From the NCBI GenBank assembly GCA_020636105.1, contig JACJYL010000001.1:2976001-3040000 (forward strand): a DNA stretch of 64,000 bases. The letters run 5' to 3'. The DNA is from Lewinellaceae bacterium. Its GTDB lineage: Bacteria > Bacteroidota > Bacteroidia > Chitinophagales > Saprospiraceae. This document shows positions 9,831 to 18,723 of the stretch, piece by piece (position 1 is the first letter of the stretch; each line of letters begins with the position of its first letter). A model generated the notes under the pieces. It ran no database searches. It worked only from the letters and a program-made list of their open reading frames with translations, and had not been told where the DNA came from. Position numbers and translations under genes: made by a program.

Positions 9831-11603
9831 ATGAAATTACGATTACTTTTATCTGCACTTTTCTGTGCAATTCTTTTGTCTGGTTTTAGCCAGATCACTA
9901 CCGTGGGACTTATTGGGGATGCCACTCCCGGAGGATGGGATACTGATACTCCAATGGTTCAGGATACCGAGAATCCGGATTTGTGGACCCTCAACGTCAC
10001 ACTTGTTGCCGGAGCTGCTAAATTCAGAGCGGATGCTCTCTGGACGGTCAACTGGGGGTCTTCAGACTTTCCGTGCGGTACCGGCGTGCAAGATGGTGAT
10101 AACATCCCCGTTTTTGCAGGAGAATATGATGTTACTTTTAACGCTGCTACCGGCGAATACTGTTTTAATGTAATCTCTCCTATCGGCATCATCGGTGATG
10201 CGACACCAGGTGGATGGGGAAACGATACGAATATGTATAAAGACACCACGGAACATGGTTTTTTCATAGAAATTGACCTCGTTGCCGGTGCTGCCAAGTT
10301 CAGAAAAGATGATGACTGGGTTGTCAACTGGGGATCTTTGGATTGGCCAAGTGGCATCGGAGTTCAGGACGGAGATAATATTCCAGTCCCTACCTCAGGA
10401 ACCTACCGGGTAACCCTGGACACTATGTCTGGTGCTTATAACTTCGAAGAACTTATCGCTATCAATTCCATCGGTCTTGTGGGTGATGCCACGCCAGGTG
10501 GATGGGACGTAGACACAGAACTCAACCAGGATCCAAATGATGGAAGCATCTGGAGAGCCAACATTGACCTGGTCGCTGGAGAATGTAAATTCCGCGCCAA
10601 CGGTGAGTGGGTTCTTTCCTGGGGAGGTGCTGATTGGCCTAGTGGTATTGGTACAGCGGACGGTGGCAACATTACTGTTCCAACAGACGGTTTTTACCAG
10701 GTTACCCTGAATACGACTACAGGAGCTTACAGTTTCCTGCCGGTTGTTTATTATGAGACGATTGGTATTATCGGTGATGCTACTCCAGGTGGATGGGCAG
10801 AAGATACAGATATGGAAGTAGATCCTGATAATCCTGAATTATGGAACGTAAGAATGGAATTCACCACCGGTGAGGCAAAATTCAGGGCTGACAACGACTG
10901 GCCAGTCAACTGGGGTGCGGGTGACTTCCCTTCAGGTATCGGAACTCAGGATGGAGCCAATATACCTGTTCCTGCCGGGGAGTACTTTGTTGATTTTAAC
11001 ACGACTACCGGAGCATATAACTTCACTCAAATCATTGCTTACGATACCATCGGAGTCGTAGGAACAGGCAGTCCTTCCGGAAGCTGGGACATTGACGAAG
11101 ATCTCACCAAAGATCCGGACAATGAGTTGCACTTCTTCTCAAACTACATCCTTATGCAAGACGGAGAAGCTAAATTCAGAGCCAACCACGCATGGACTAT
11201 CAACTGGGGTGGTGACACATGGCCAACCGGTACAGGAACTCAGGACGGGCCAAATATTCCAACTGTTGGTGGCGCATATAGCGTATCCCTTTTCACAGAC
11301 ACGGGAGATTTCGCTTTTGGTGACCCGGTCAGCACAAAAGAAGAATTGTTGAACCCTGCTGATGTACAGGTATTCCCTAACCCTGTTGGAGAAACCCTGA
11401 ACGTCGATTTGAGCAAGTTACAACTGAAAGGCGATGTGACCATGACTGTCATGGACATCAACGGAAAAAAATTGTTGACTAAAACTGCTGCCGCGACTTC
11501 TAACCTGACCGTTAATGTGGCAGGTCTCCAGAACGGAAACTACATCCTGCACATTACTTCCGAAGGATATATCATCGGCAAACGTTTCAGTATTGCAAAA
11601 TAA
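9831..11603 (+). CDS. Secreted protein with five SusE/F-like starch-binding modules and a T9SS sorting tail
   Basis: The protein has 590 residues. A signal peptide (about 1-21) is followed by five tandem modules of about 94 residues starting near 24, 118, 213, 310 and 406. Each opens with a G-DATPGGW-type motif (degenerate in the fifth, GTGSPSGSWD), has an aromatic-bearing KFRA/KFRK segment ending in a Trp-Gly motif, then an NIPVP-like strand and a G-Y/F ending. The C-terminus (about 510-590: VFPNPVGETLNVDLS, then NGNYILHI) is a type A T9SS sorting domain, so the protein should be exported and anchored or released by T9SS. SusE and SusF are lipoproteins in the classic starch system; here the same modules appear as a T9SS cargo (inference). 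It is divergent from susC. Confidence 0.9.
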   Translation: MKLRLLLSALFCAILLSGFSQITTVGLIGDATPGGWDTDTPMVQDTENPDLWTLNVTLVAGAAKFRADALWTVNWGSSDFPCGTGVQDGDNIPVFAGEYDVTFNAATGEYCFNVISPIGIIGDATPGGWGNDTNMYKDTTEHGFFIEIDLVAGAAKFRKDDDWVVNWGSLDWPSGIGVQDGDNIPVPTSGTYRVTLDTMSGAYNFEELIAINSIGLVGDATPGGWDVDTELNQDPNDGSIWRANIDLVAGECKFRANGEWVLSWGGADWPSGIGTADGGNITVPTDGFYQVTLNTTTGAYSFLPVVYYETIGIIGDATPGGWAEDTDMEVDPDNPELWNVRMEFTTGEAKFRADNDWPVNWGAGDFPSGIGTQDGANIPVPAGEYFVDFNTTTGAYNFTQIIAYDTIGVVGTGSPSGSWDIDEDLTKDPDNELHFFSNYILMQDGEAKFRANHAWTINWGGDTWPTGTGTQDGPNIPTVGGAYSVSLFTDTGDFAFGDPVSTKEELLNPADVQVFPNPVGETLNVDLSKLQLKGDVTMTVMDINGKKLLTKTAAATSNLTVNVAGLQNGNYILHITSEGYIIGKRFSIAK

Positions 11604-11660
11604 TACTTTAACCAGGCTGAAATAGCAACTGTCGGTTAAAGACAAATGAAACATGAGTCA

Positions 11661-11699
11661 TCCCGAATTTCATCTAATCAGATTAAATTCGGGATTTTT
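11661..11699 (+). terminator. Rho-independent terminator after the five-module gene
   Basis: A 10-bp arm TCCCGAATTT at 11661-11670 pairs with AAATTCGGGA at 11685-11694 and is followed by TTTTTC. It lies 58 nt after the stop at 11603. Confidence 0.8.
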
Positions 11700-11723
11700 C
11701 TTTTACAAAAGAAATAAACCGCA

Positions 11724-11758
11724 AAACCTGCCTTCCGTCGCGGCAGCAGGCAAGGTTT
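11724..11758. repeat. Hairpin repeat, CCTGCC family
   Basis: An AACCTGCCTTCCG...GCAGGCAAGGTT palindrome-like element. Related copies lie at 11861-11898, 11908-11945, 45137-45193 and (more distantly) 49913-49937, all between genes. Confidence 0.5.
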
Positions 11759-11860
11759 AAAACAAGTAACCGCAAAATTTAGAAGTGTTTGGGTCGTGTG
11801 TTAGGTGTTTTGCGACAAAAAATGACTTTTTTCCAAAACCCAAACCTTTTGCCCACTCAC

Positions 11861-11945
11861 TTTTACACCTGCCTTCCTGCGTCAGCAGGCAGGTTTTAAA
11901 TTCCTTGTTTTACACCTGCCTTCCTGCGTCTGCAGGCAGGTTTTA
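11861..11945. repeat. Two near-identical 38-bp hairpin repeats in tandem
   Basis: Copies at 11861-11898 and 11908-11945 differ at very few positions (CGTCAGCAGG against CGTCTGCAGG) and both can fold through ACCTGCC pairing with GGCAGGT. They begin 47 bp apart in the gap between convergent genes. Confidence 0.7.
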
Positions 11946-12057
11946 CATTTAAAAAATACTTCAAATAATCAAAAAATTTCTATTTCAGACAGTTTTTGAA
12001 AATTCGGGATGAACTCATGTTTGTTATACACGTTGCCGGTTTTTCGGACATTAAAAA

Positions 12058-13176
12058 TTAATCCGGAGAACTTGTCGCCTGCTTCCCTTCCTGGTTCACA
12101 AAACGCGCCAGTAAGCTATGAAAATGATGCACCCCCTGTTCCCGGGTCGGGGAAAAACGCCCGGCCTGGTAAAACCGGGAACGCACCCCTTTCTGAACGC
12201 CTTCCACTACATATTCATCTTCCATTTCAACGGCATCCAGAATCGAGCCTGCACCTTCTTCCAGCTTTGTTTCATCATAAATGTAGGAAATAAAGGAAAC
12301 CAGGCTCTTGTCAACGGCCAGTGGTTTGACGATATTGATGGATAATCCCCATGGGTAAAAATTGAACATCATATTCGGGAACACCCAGAAATAATAAGCG
12401 GCCACATTTTTACCATAATCGATATGCCCTTCCGGCAAATCAAAACATACCTCCGGATCATCGGCATAACCGACCTGAAGATTGCAATAATCATAGACCT
12501 CCGTGGTATAATCACGATAGTCCAATACCTTGTTTAATTCGGGATGAACGTACGGAATATGAAACCCCTCAAGGTAGTTGTCGCAATAAAGCGCCCAATG
12601 TGCATGGACAGGATAATCCCTGGAGCGGTCAGGAGCCCTTTTAAAGGCTTTCAGGGGAAGAAAACCTATTCGCTCATCCATCCTCGCCAATACGGAAGAA
12701 AAGTCGAACAAAGGATCCATTCCGACAAACAACAGCGTTCCCCATTGCTTAAAAGAAAAGGGATGCAGGTCATCGCAAGGCCGCGGGAAGTTTTTAGTAG
12801 TTTTGAACTCGGGCATGAATTCAAATTTTCCATCAAGGGAAAACCTTCGCCCGTGATACATACACTGTAACCGTTTAGCCGGCCCGGCGGCATCGGCCAC
12901 CAGGTTTCCCCGGTGGGTGCACACATTGCTCAGACAGGAAATTTCACCGGCTTCGTTTTTCGTCAGCAGCAAAGGCTCCGTCAAAAAGCCTTCCAGCAAA
13001 ATCAACGGGTGAACGTGCATGGGATCTTTTACCATGGTTTCGTCCCCAATCCATTGCCAGGAGCGAAGGAAAACCTTTTCTTTTAGCGTTTCAAACATTT
13101 CCGTACTCCTGTAAAAAGAAGCAGGCAGTGTTTCGGCCAGGGAAATATCAGGATGTATGAATAATTTTGATGGCAT
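12058..13176 (-). CDS. Rieske [2Fe-2S] ring-hydroxylating-type oxygenase, alpha subunit
   Basis: The protein is 372 residues from the ATG at 13176, before MPSKLFIHPDISLAETLP; an 18-residue extension to 13230 is not convincing. The N-terminal Rieske domain shows the C-x-H...C-x2-H cluster ligands (CTHRGNLVAD...LQCMYHG). The C-terminal catalytic domain shows the mononuclear-iron site (CDNYLEGFHIPYVHPEL, two His plus a later acidic ligand). Such enzymes hydroxylate or demethylate aromatic or quaternary-amine substrates using a separate reductase; neither reductase nor beta subunit is adjacent, so the substrate cannot be told. The nearest family resemblance is to single-component choline-monooxygenase-like members. 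Downstream lies the repeat-rich gap. Confidence 0.9.
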   Translation of the reverse strand: MPSKLFIHPDISLAETLPASFYRSTEMFETLKEKVFLRSWQWIGDETMVKDPMHVHPLILLEGFLTEPLLLTKNEAGEISCLSNVCTHRGNLVADAAGPAKRLQCMYHGRRFSLDGKFEFMPEFKTTKNFPRPCDDLHPFSFKQWGTLLFVGMDPLFDFSSVLARMDERIGFLPLKAFKRAPDRSRDYPVHAHWALYCDNYLEGFHIPYVHPELNKVLDYRDYTTEVYDYCNLQVGYADDPEVCFDLPEGHIDYGKNVAAYYFWVFPNMMFNFYPWGLSINIVKPLAVDKSLVSFISYIYDETKLEEGAGSILDAVEMEDEYVVEGVQKGVRSRFYQAGRFSPTREQGVHHFHSLLARFVNQEGKQATSSPD

Positions 13177-13185
13177 TTGAACAGG

Positions 13186-13262
13186 AAATTTATTGGGCAA
13201 TATCGCTAAATTAAAGCAAAACATACACACTTAATCTCAATTTGCCCAATCCCAATAAATTT
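13186..13262. promoter_or_regulatory. 12-bp inverted repeat between divergent genes
   Basis: AAATTTATTGGG at 13186-13197 is exactly repeated in reverse complement at 13251-13262, spaced by 53 bp, between the Rieske gene and the esterase. It could be a split operator; A+T-rich composition makes chance possible. Confidence 0.3.
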
Positions 13263-13443
13263 GTTTTCCTCTATTTGACTTTGGTTATTATTCTGTAATA
13301 TTGCCAGATATTGGGATCTTTGTAAAATGTAAAATAATAAATTAAAATTTTAAAAGTACTGATTTTCAGTGATTTACAAGATTAAGAATGTCAATTTGTT
13401 TTTTCATCGTTCCTTATTAAAAATCAGCAAAAAAAACATTACC

Positions 13444-14232
13444 ATGGTTAAAAGCAGTTTATCCCTTGTATGTTTCTCATTTATCCTTTTTCAATCTATG
13501 GCTCAGGACTTAACCCTTTTCGAAAAACACCGGTTCACAATAGATGAACAACCGATATCATTCCGCCTGTTATTGCCTGAAAATTATGATGCCACTCAAA
13601 ATTATCCCTTGATTTTCTTTTTGCATGGAGCAGGAGAAAGAGGGGACGACAATGAAACCCAATTGGTTCACGGGGCGAAATTATTTTTAAAGGATGAGGT
13701 GAGGAAAAATTATCCGGCTATTGTCGTTTTTCCCCAATGCACCAAAGACAGCTATTGGAGTAATGTGGGGCACAGCGTTGACCTGACCTCCAGAAAAAGG
13801 GATTTTTACTTTCGCAAGGCAGGAGCTCCTACAAAATCAATGGAGCTCGCCGGGGCCTTACTGGAATTTCTCCTCGACACTTACCCTGTTGATGAAAACC
13901 GGGTCTATATTGGAGGATTATCCATGGGAGGCATGGGAACATTTGAAATGGTCAGGCGTTATCCAGGAGTATTCGCAGCCGCTTTCCCCATTTGCGGAGG
14001 GGCCAACCCGGCAACGGCCAAACAACTCAAAAATGTGAGCTGGTGGATATTCCACGGAGCAAAAGACGATGTCGTGCCGCCGAAATTTTCCGAGGAAATG
14101 GCCACAAATCTAAAGAAAGCAGGAGCTGACGTAAGGTTCACTCTATATCCCGAAGCCAACCACAACAGCTGGGATTCAGCCTTTGCCGAAAAAGACTTGC
14201 TACCCTGGCTCTTCACACAAAAAAAGCACTAA
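13444..14232 (+). CDS. Secreted alpha/beta-hydrolase esterase (CE1/phospholipase-like)
   Basis: The product is 262 residues from the ATG at 13444, which starts a signal peptide (MVKSSLSLVCFSFILFQSMAQ); a 25-codon in-frame extension is unlikely. The fold is an alpha/beta hydrolase: oxyanion region PLIFFLHGAGERGDD, nucleophile Ser in GGLSMGGMGTFE, Asp in FHGAKDDVVPP and His in EANHNSWDSAF. Proteins of this size and motif order include polyhydroxybutyrate-depolymerase-like and feruloyl/acetyl esterases, so an extracytoplasmic ester hydrolase is likely but the substrate is not readable. A short word array and then an aminotransferase gene follow. Confidence 0.85.
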   Translation: MVKSSLSLVCFSFILFQSMAQDLTLFEKHRFTIDEQPISFRLLLPENYDATQNYPLIFFLHGAGERGDDNETQLVHGAKLFLKDEVRKNYPAIVVFPQCTKDSYWSNVGHSVDLTSRKRDFYFRKAGAPTKSMELAGALLEFLLDTYPVDENRVYIGGLSMGGMGTFEMVRRYPGVFAAAFPICGGANPATAKQLKNVSWWIFHGAKDDVVPPKFSEEMATNLKKAGADVRFTLYPEANHNSWDSAFAEKDLLPWLFTQKKH

Positions 14233-14235
14233 TAA

Positions 14236-14280
14236 CCCCTTGAACAACTGAAACAATTTGACCCCTTGAAACAATTCAAC
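14236..14280. repeat. Short degenerate word array
   Basis: The spacer repeats CCCCTTGAAAC/CAATTTGA-like words. Its reverse complement contains GTTTCAAGG and GTTCAAGGGG, the same words seen at 58149-58313. Confidence 0.5.
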
Positions 14281-14299
14281 CATAACAAACCATCCAGCC

Positions 14300-15607
14300 A
14301 TGCCTTTATCTCAACGAGGAGAAGCCGCCATCAACGCCGTATTAAGATTCGACCTGGAAACCTTTTTCGAGGCGGTCCAAAACCTTTACCATAAGGAAGA
14401 TAACCCTGAGGGGACTTTTCCTCTCAATATGGCCGAAAACAAATTGAGCTGGCCTGTATTAAAAGCCAAAATGAGGCAAATAAGCAGCGAAAATGAAATC
14501 CCCGACTGGGTGTCTAACTACACCTCAAGTTTGGGTGCTCCCGAAGTAAGACAGGCCATCGCCTCTTTTCTCTCAAAATTTCTGACAGGATGCCCGGTTG
14601 ACCCGGCAAGGATGGGTATGTCGGCCGGAGCAACCAGCGTGATTGAAATGACGGCCTGGGTTTTGGGCAACCCCGGGGACGTGGCCGTTTTTCCGGCCCC
14701 CTGTTACCCGGTATACAAACAGGATATGGGCAACAAGGCAGGTATTGAAAGGTACAACCTGGTGACCCACCACGAGTTGTCCGAGATCAGCAAGGGCCCC
14801 GTTTTGGATATTCCTCATCTTGAAAAAGCATTCAATGACATAAAAAGCCAGGGCAAGCGCTTTCGGTTCCTGGTACTGACTTCGCCGGACAATCCAACAG
14901 GAGGCATTTTCGAATACGATAAATTACTGGAGATCACCGACTGGTGTATTGAGCGCAACATTCACCTTATCGTTAATGAGATTTACGGTTTGTCGCTGAT
15001 CAATACCCGGCACCCTGAATTGAAAGATGATTATCAAAAGATTCCGGATTTTACCTCCTTTGTCAGGATCATGGAAACGAAAAAGAGTGATTTCCTACAC
15101 TGGTGGTATGCCTTTTCCAAAGACTTTGGCGCTTCCGGATTCAGGGTGGGGCTGGTCTATTCCCACAATACGCAATTCATAAAATCCTACGAGAATTTCA
15201 ATGCCACACACATGGTTTCGAATTACGCTCAATGGATATTCCAAAAGGTGCTGGAGGATCATGATTTTGTTGACAAATACATTCAAATCAATCAGACACT
15301 TTTAACGGAATCCTACCTCGTTGCTGTTAAGACTTTCAGGAAACTCAACATTCCTTACGTGCCGGCTGCCGGAAGTTTATTTGTCTGGATCGACCTCTCC
15401 GAATTCCTCTCGGAACAAAGCCAGGAAGCGGAAAACCAATTTTGGCTGGAACTTTACCAGGAAACGGGCATATTGCTCACGCCGGGAGAAGGGTTCGGGC
15501 ATAGCAAAAGAGGACAATTCAGGGTGGTTTTCCCGTGTTTGCCTAAAGAAGATCTGGAGGTGGCGATGGGAAGGCTGGAAAATTATATTGTCAGGATACG
15601 CCAATAG
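14300..15607 (+). CDS. PLP-dependent class I/II aminotransferase (ACC-synthase-like subgroup)
   Basis: The protein has 435 residues, fold type I. Readable features are the N-terminal substrate region (PLNMAENKLSW), the glycine-rich cofactor loop region (GMSAGATSVIEMTAWVL), the SPDNPTGG motif, the NEIYG segment with the Tyr contacting PLP, and the Schiff-base Lys in YAFSKDFGASGFRVG. That last motif, with FSKDFGxxGFRxG, is typical of the 1-aminocyclopropane-1-carboxylate synthase-like branch, but most bacterial members are ordinary aminotransferases of unknown specificity. It is probably cytoplasmic. It sits 67 bp after the esterase and is followed by a terminator-like hairpin, then xylB. Confidence 0.88.
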   Translation: MPLSQRGEAAINAVLRFDLETFFEAVQNLYHKEDNPEGTFPLNMAENKLSWPVLKAKMRQISSENEIPDWVSNYTSSLGAPEVRQAIASFLSKFLTGCPVDPARMGMSAGATSVIEMTAWVLGNPGDVAVFPAPCYPVYKQDMGNKAGIERYNLVTHHELSEISKGPVLDIPHLEKAFNDIKSQGKRFRFLVLTSPDNPTGGIFEYDKLLEITDWCIERNIHLIVNEIYGLSLINTRHPELKDDYQKIPDFTSFVRIMETKKSDFLHWWYAFSKDFGASGFRVGLVYSHNTQFIKSYENFNATHMVSNYAQWIFQKVLEDHDFVDKYIQINQTLLTESYLVAVKTFRKLNIPYVPAAGSLFVWIDLSEFLSEQSQEAENQFWLELYQETGILLTPGEGFGHSKRGQFRVVFPCLPKEDLEVAMGRLENYIVRIRQ

Positions 15608-15747
15608 AAAAATTAGTTCGGCCGCAACGGGCGCCGTTCTATGTTGTGCCTTTATTCAAACCTTTGCGCAAAACTTTAACATTCTACATTCGGTGTTTTG
15701 CACCTAATCTAAAATTGGCCGGTCTTATTTCCATTTTCCGGACCATA

Positions 15748-15776
15748 AAACCCAGTCAGGTTTACGGGTTTTTTTA
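15748..15776 (+). terminator. Terminator after the aminotransferase
   Basis: AAACCC at 15748-15753 pairs with GGGTTT at 15766-15771, running into TTTTTA. It separates the aminotransferase from xylB. Confidence 0.6.
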
Positions 15777-15797
15777 TTCCATTTCGAGTTTATTCTG

Positions 15798-15805
15798 TAC
15801 ATTTG
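15798..15805 (+). promoter_or_regulatory. Candidate xylB -7 box
   Basis: TACATTTG matches TAnnTTTG and lies 24 nt before the xylB ATG. No clear TTG box lies at the usual spacing. Confidence 0.45.
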
Positions 15806-15829
15806 GCGTATTACTGAAGTAATTCAAAT

Positions 15830-17314
15830 ATGTACTTATTAGGATACGACATAGGCAGTTCCTCCATCAAAGCAGCCCTTGTGGCGGCAGACTCCGGCGA
15901 CACCATCAAAATCGTGCAATATCCGGAAACCGAAATGGAGATGATTTCAGTCCAGTCAGGCTGGGCCGAGCAACATCCTGCCGACTGGTGGGAAAATGTA
16001 ATCAAAGCTACCCGAAAATTACTGGAGGATACGGGAATCAAATCGTCTGAAATAAAAAGCATCGGCATTGCCTACCAGATGCACGGTTTGGTGTTGATCG
16101 ACAAAGACCAGAAAGTTTTGCGACCTTCCATCATTTGGTGTGACAGCCGGGCGGTGGACATAGGTCATAAAGCCTTTGAAGGCATTGGCCACGGATACTG
16201 CCTCAGTCATTTACTCAATTCTCCGGGCAATTTCACTGCGTCAAAACTCAAATGGGTCAAAGAGAACGAACCGGAACTTTTTGAAAAAATTGATAAGATC
16301 CTGCTACCCGGGGACTATATTGCCATGAAGTTGACAGGCGAGGCAAAAACCACTATTTCAGGTCTTTCGGAAGGGGTACTTTGGGATTTCAAGACCAATG
16401 CCCCATCGAAAACATTACTGGATTATTATGGAATCAGGGAAGACCTGTTGCCTGAAATTGCCGACACTTTTACCGTCCAGGGAAAACTTACGGAAGCCGC
16501 AGGGGAGGCAACGGGATTAATGCCGGGCACTCCCGTCTCCTACAGGGCCGGGGATCAGCCCAACAATGCCCTTTCGCTGGGTGTTTTCAACCCGAATGAA
16601 GTGGCGGCCACAGGAGGTACTTCCGGAGTGGTCTATGCCGTGGTGGACCAACTCATTTATGACAATCAGTCGCGCATCAACGGTTTTGCCCACGTCAACC
16701 ACTCCCCTGGAAATCCCAGACTCGGACTTTTACTGTGTATCAACGGAGCAGGCATTCAATACGCATGGGTAAAAAAACAGATGGCTGAAGCTGGCATTAC
16801 CTACCAGGAAATGGAATCTATGGCTGGATTGGTTCCCGTGGGCTCTGATGGACTCCGGATCATTCCTTTCGGAAACGGAGCAGAACGCATCCTCATGAAT
16901 GAAAGCCCCGGAGCACAGATCAACAACCTCCAGTTTAATCGCCACGGACGCGCCCATTTTTACCGGGCCGCCCTGGAAGGCATCGCTTTTTCTTTTGTTT
17001 ACGGATTTGAGGTATTGAAAGCCCTGGGGTTGGATCCCGAAGTCATAAAGGTTGGCAACGACAATCTTTTCCAGTCGGAAATTTTTGCACAAACCATCGC
17101 CAATTTACTCGATTGTTCCATTGAGGTGATCCAAACCACCGGGGCCGTAGGAGCAGCCAAGGCAAGCGGATTCGGAGCGGGAATATACAGCAACCTTGAT
17201 GAAGCTATGAAAACCGGAAAAGTGGAACACCGTTATATTCCTCAAAATAATATAGAAGCCTTTAAGACCGCCTACCAGCTTTGGAGCGGGGAGCTCGATA
17301 AACTGATGCATTAA
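15830..17314 (+). CDS. xylB: Xylulokinase
   Basis: The product is 494 residues, a FGGY-family sugar kinase that phosphorylates D-xylulose to xylulose 5-phosphate. The N-terminal phosphate-1 loop (YLLGYDIGSSSIKAALV), the substrate-binding YQMHGLVLIDK region, the SIIWCDSRA segment and the C-terminal adenosine-site region (VGNDNLFQSEIFAQ, then GAVGAAKASGFGAG) are visible. Asp in YRAGDQPNN is the expected catalytic base. It is the first gene of an operon with xylA, 18 bp away; the kinase step follows the isomerase step in the pathway. No xylose transporter or XylR is adjacent. Confidence 0.95.
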   Translation: MYLLGYDIGSSSIKAALVAADSGDTIKIVQYPETEMEMISVQSGWAEQHPADWWENVIKATRKLLEDTGIKSSEIKSIGIAYQMHGLVLIDKDQKVLRPSIIWCDSRAVDIGHKAFEGIGHGYCLSHLLNSPGNFTASKLKWVKENEPELFEKIDKILLPGDYIAMKLTGEAKTTISGLSEGVLWDFKTNAPSKTLLDYYGIREDLLPEIADTFTVQGKLTEAAGEATGLMPGTPVSYRAGDQPNNALSLGVFNPNEVAATGGTSGVVYAVVDQLIYDNQSRINGFAHVNHSPGNPRLGLLLCINGAGIQYAWVKKQMAEAGITYQEMESMAGLVPVGSDGLRIIPFGNGAERILMNESPGAQINNLQFNRHGRAHFYRAALEGIAFSFVYGFEVLKALGLDPEVIKVGNDNLFQSEIFAQTIANLLDCSIEVIQTTGAVGAAKASGFGAGIYSNLDEAMKTGKVEHRYIPQNNIEAFKTAYQLWSGELDKLMH

Positions 17315-17332
17315 CCATTATAAAATAAAACC

Positions 17333-18679
17333 ATGCAGGTAACAGAAAATACGAATGTGGTTCTGGGAGATAAGGAATACTTCCGGAACGTTCCAAAGAT
17401 CAAATACGAAGGAAGGGATTCTAAAAATCCTTTTGCCTTCAAGTGGTATGATGAAAGTAAGGTGGTCGCAGGCAAAACCATGAAAGAGCACTTTCGGTTT
17501 GCCATCGCCTACTGGCATTCCTTTTGCGGAATCGGGGGAGATCCTTTCGGTGCCGCCACCAAAAATTTCCCCTGGCTGGCCTCGAACGACCCCTACCAGG
17601 CGGGTAAGGATAAAATGGATGCGGCTTTTGAATTCATCACTAAAATCGGAGCTCCCTTTTATTGTTTCCACGATTTCGACCTCATTGCAGAAGGCGACAA
17701 TCTGAATGAATCGGCAAAGCGGCTGGAATTTATTACAGACTATGCCCTTGAGAAACAAAAAGCATCAGGCGTAAAACTCCTTTGGGGAACAGCCAACCTT
17801 TTCTCCAACCCGAGATATATGAACGGCGCCGCTACAAATCCTGATTTTGACATTGTCGCCTATGCCGGGGCGCAATTGAAAAACGCACTGGATGCAACCA
17901 TAAAACTGGGTGGTGAAAATTACGTTTTCTGGGGAGGGCGCGAAGGGTACATGAGCCTGTTGAATACAGAAATGAAAAAGGAACTGGACCATATGGCCAG
18001 GTTCCTGCACATGGCCAAGGATTACGCACGTAAAAACGGATTCCAAGGCACTTTCTTCATTGAGCCCAAACCCATGGAACCCAGCAAGCACCAATACGAT
18101 TTTGATGCGGCTACCGTCATCGGCTTCTTAAAAGAATACGGACTGGACGGGGACTTCAAGCTCAACCTGGAAGTGAATCACGCCACCCTGGCCCAGCATA
18201 CCTTTCAGCATGAATTACAGATCGCCGTCGATAACGGGTTACTCGGCAGCATGGATGCCAACCGCGGTGATTATCAAAACGGATGGGATACCGACCAATT
18301 CCCGAATAACCTTTACGAACTGGTGGAATCATTTTTGGTCATTCTCCCCGGCGGAGGTTTCCAGGGCGGAGGTATCAATTTCGATGCAAAAACCCGCAGG
18401 AACTCAACCGACCTGGAAGACCTGTTTTATGCCCACATCGGCGGAATGGACGCTTTTGCCAGGGCTCTCCTGATCACTCAGGACGTTTTGGATCATTCCG
18501 ACTATTTGCCGCTCAGAAAAGCGAGATACAGCTCCTTCAATACCATCAACGGGAAAGCCTTTGAAACGGGGAAACTGACCCTGGAAGAGCTGGCTGACAT
18601 TGCCCGTGAAAACGGAGAGCCTGGTTTGAGAAGCGGGCGGCAGGAGTTGTTTGAGAATATTATCAATCAATACATTTAA
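17333..18679 (+). CDS. xylA: Xylose isomerase
   Basis: The product is 448 residues, the usual length for the long (class II) enzymes. It interconverts D-xylose and D-xylulose in a TIM barrel with two divalent metals. The catalytic His lies in YCFHDFDLIAEG; metal ligands lie in FIEPKPMEPSKHQYD and LEVNHATLAQHTFQHE; VFWGGREGYMSLLNT is also conserved, as is the DANRGDYQNGWDTDQFP region. It is translated right after xylB and is followed by a strong bidirectional terminator at 18724-18760. Together the two genes feed the pentose phosphate pathway. Confidence 0.97.
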   Translation: MQVTENTNVVLGDKEYFRNVPKIKYEGRDSKNPFAFKWYDESKVVAGKTMKEHFRFAIAYWHSFCGIGGDPFGAATKNFPWLASNDPYQAGKDKMDAAFEFITKIGAPFYCFHDFDLIAEGDNLNESAKRLEFITDYALEKQKASGVKLLWGTANLFSNPRYMNGAATNPDFDIVAYAGAQLKNALDATIKLGGENYVFWGGREGYMSLLNTEMKKELDHMARFLHMAKDYARKNGFQGTFFIEPKPMEPSKHQYDFDAATVIGFLKEYGLDGDFKLNLEVNHATLAQHTFQHELQIAVDNGLLGSMDANRGDYQNGWDTDQFPNNLYELVESFLVILPGGGFQGGGINFDAKTRRNSTDLEDLFYAHIGGMDAFARALLITQDVLDHSDYLPLRKARYSSFNTINGKAFETGKLTLEELADIARENGEPGLRSGRQELFENIINQYI

Positions 18680-18723
18680 ACGGAAGGCAATTTTTTTTCA
18701 TACAGCCTTTCATATATCGATTT

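Larger units (their letters stand above)
11649..12022. repeat. Gene-free segment bounded by 22-23-bp inverted repeats
   Basis: Bases 11649-11670 and the reverse complement of 12000-12022 are the same sequence apart from one inserted base. The enclosed 374 bp contain no credible coding region; they hold three CCTGCC...GGCAGG-type hairpins and a terminator. Each arm also lies 36-46 nt after the stop of one of two convergent genes. No flanking target-site duplication is evident. It may be a degenerate MITE-like element or a duplicated transcription end. Confidence 0.55.
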
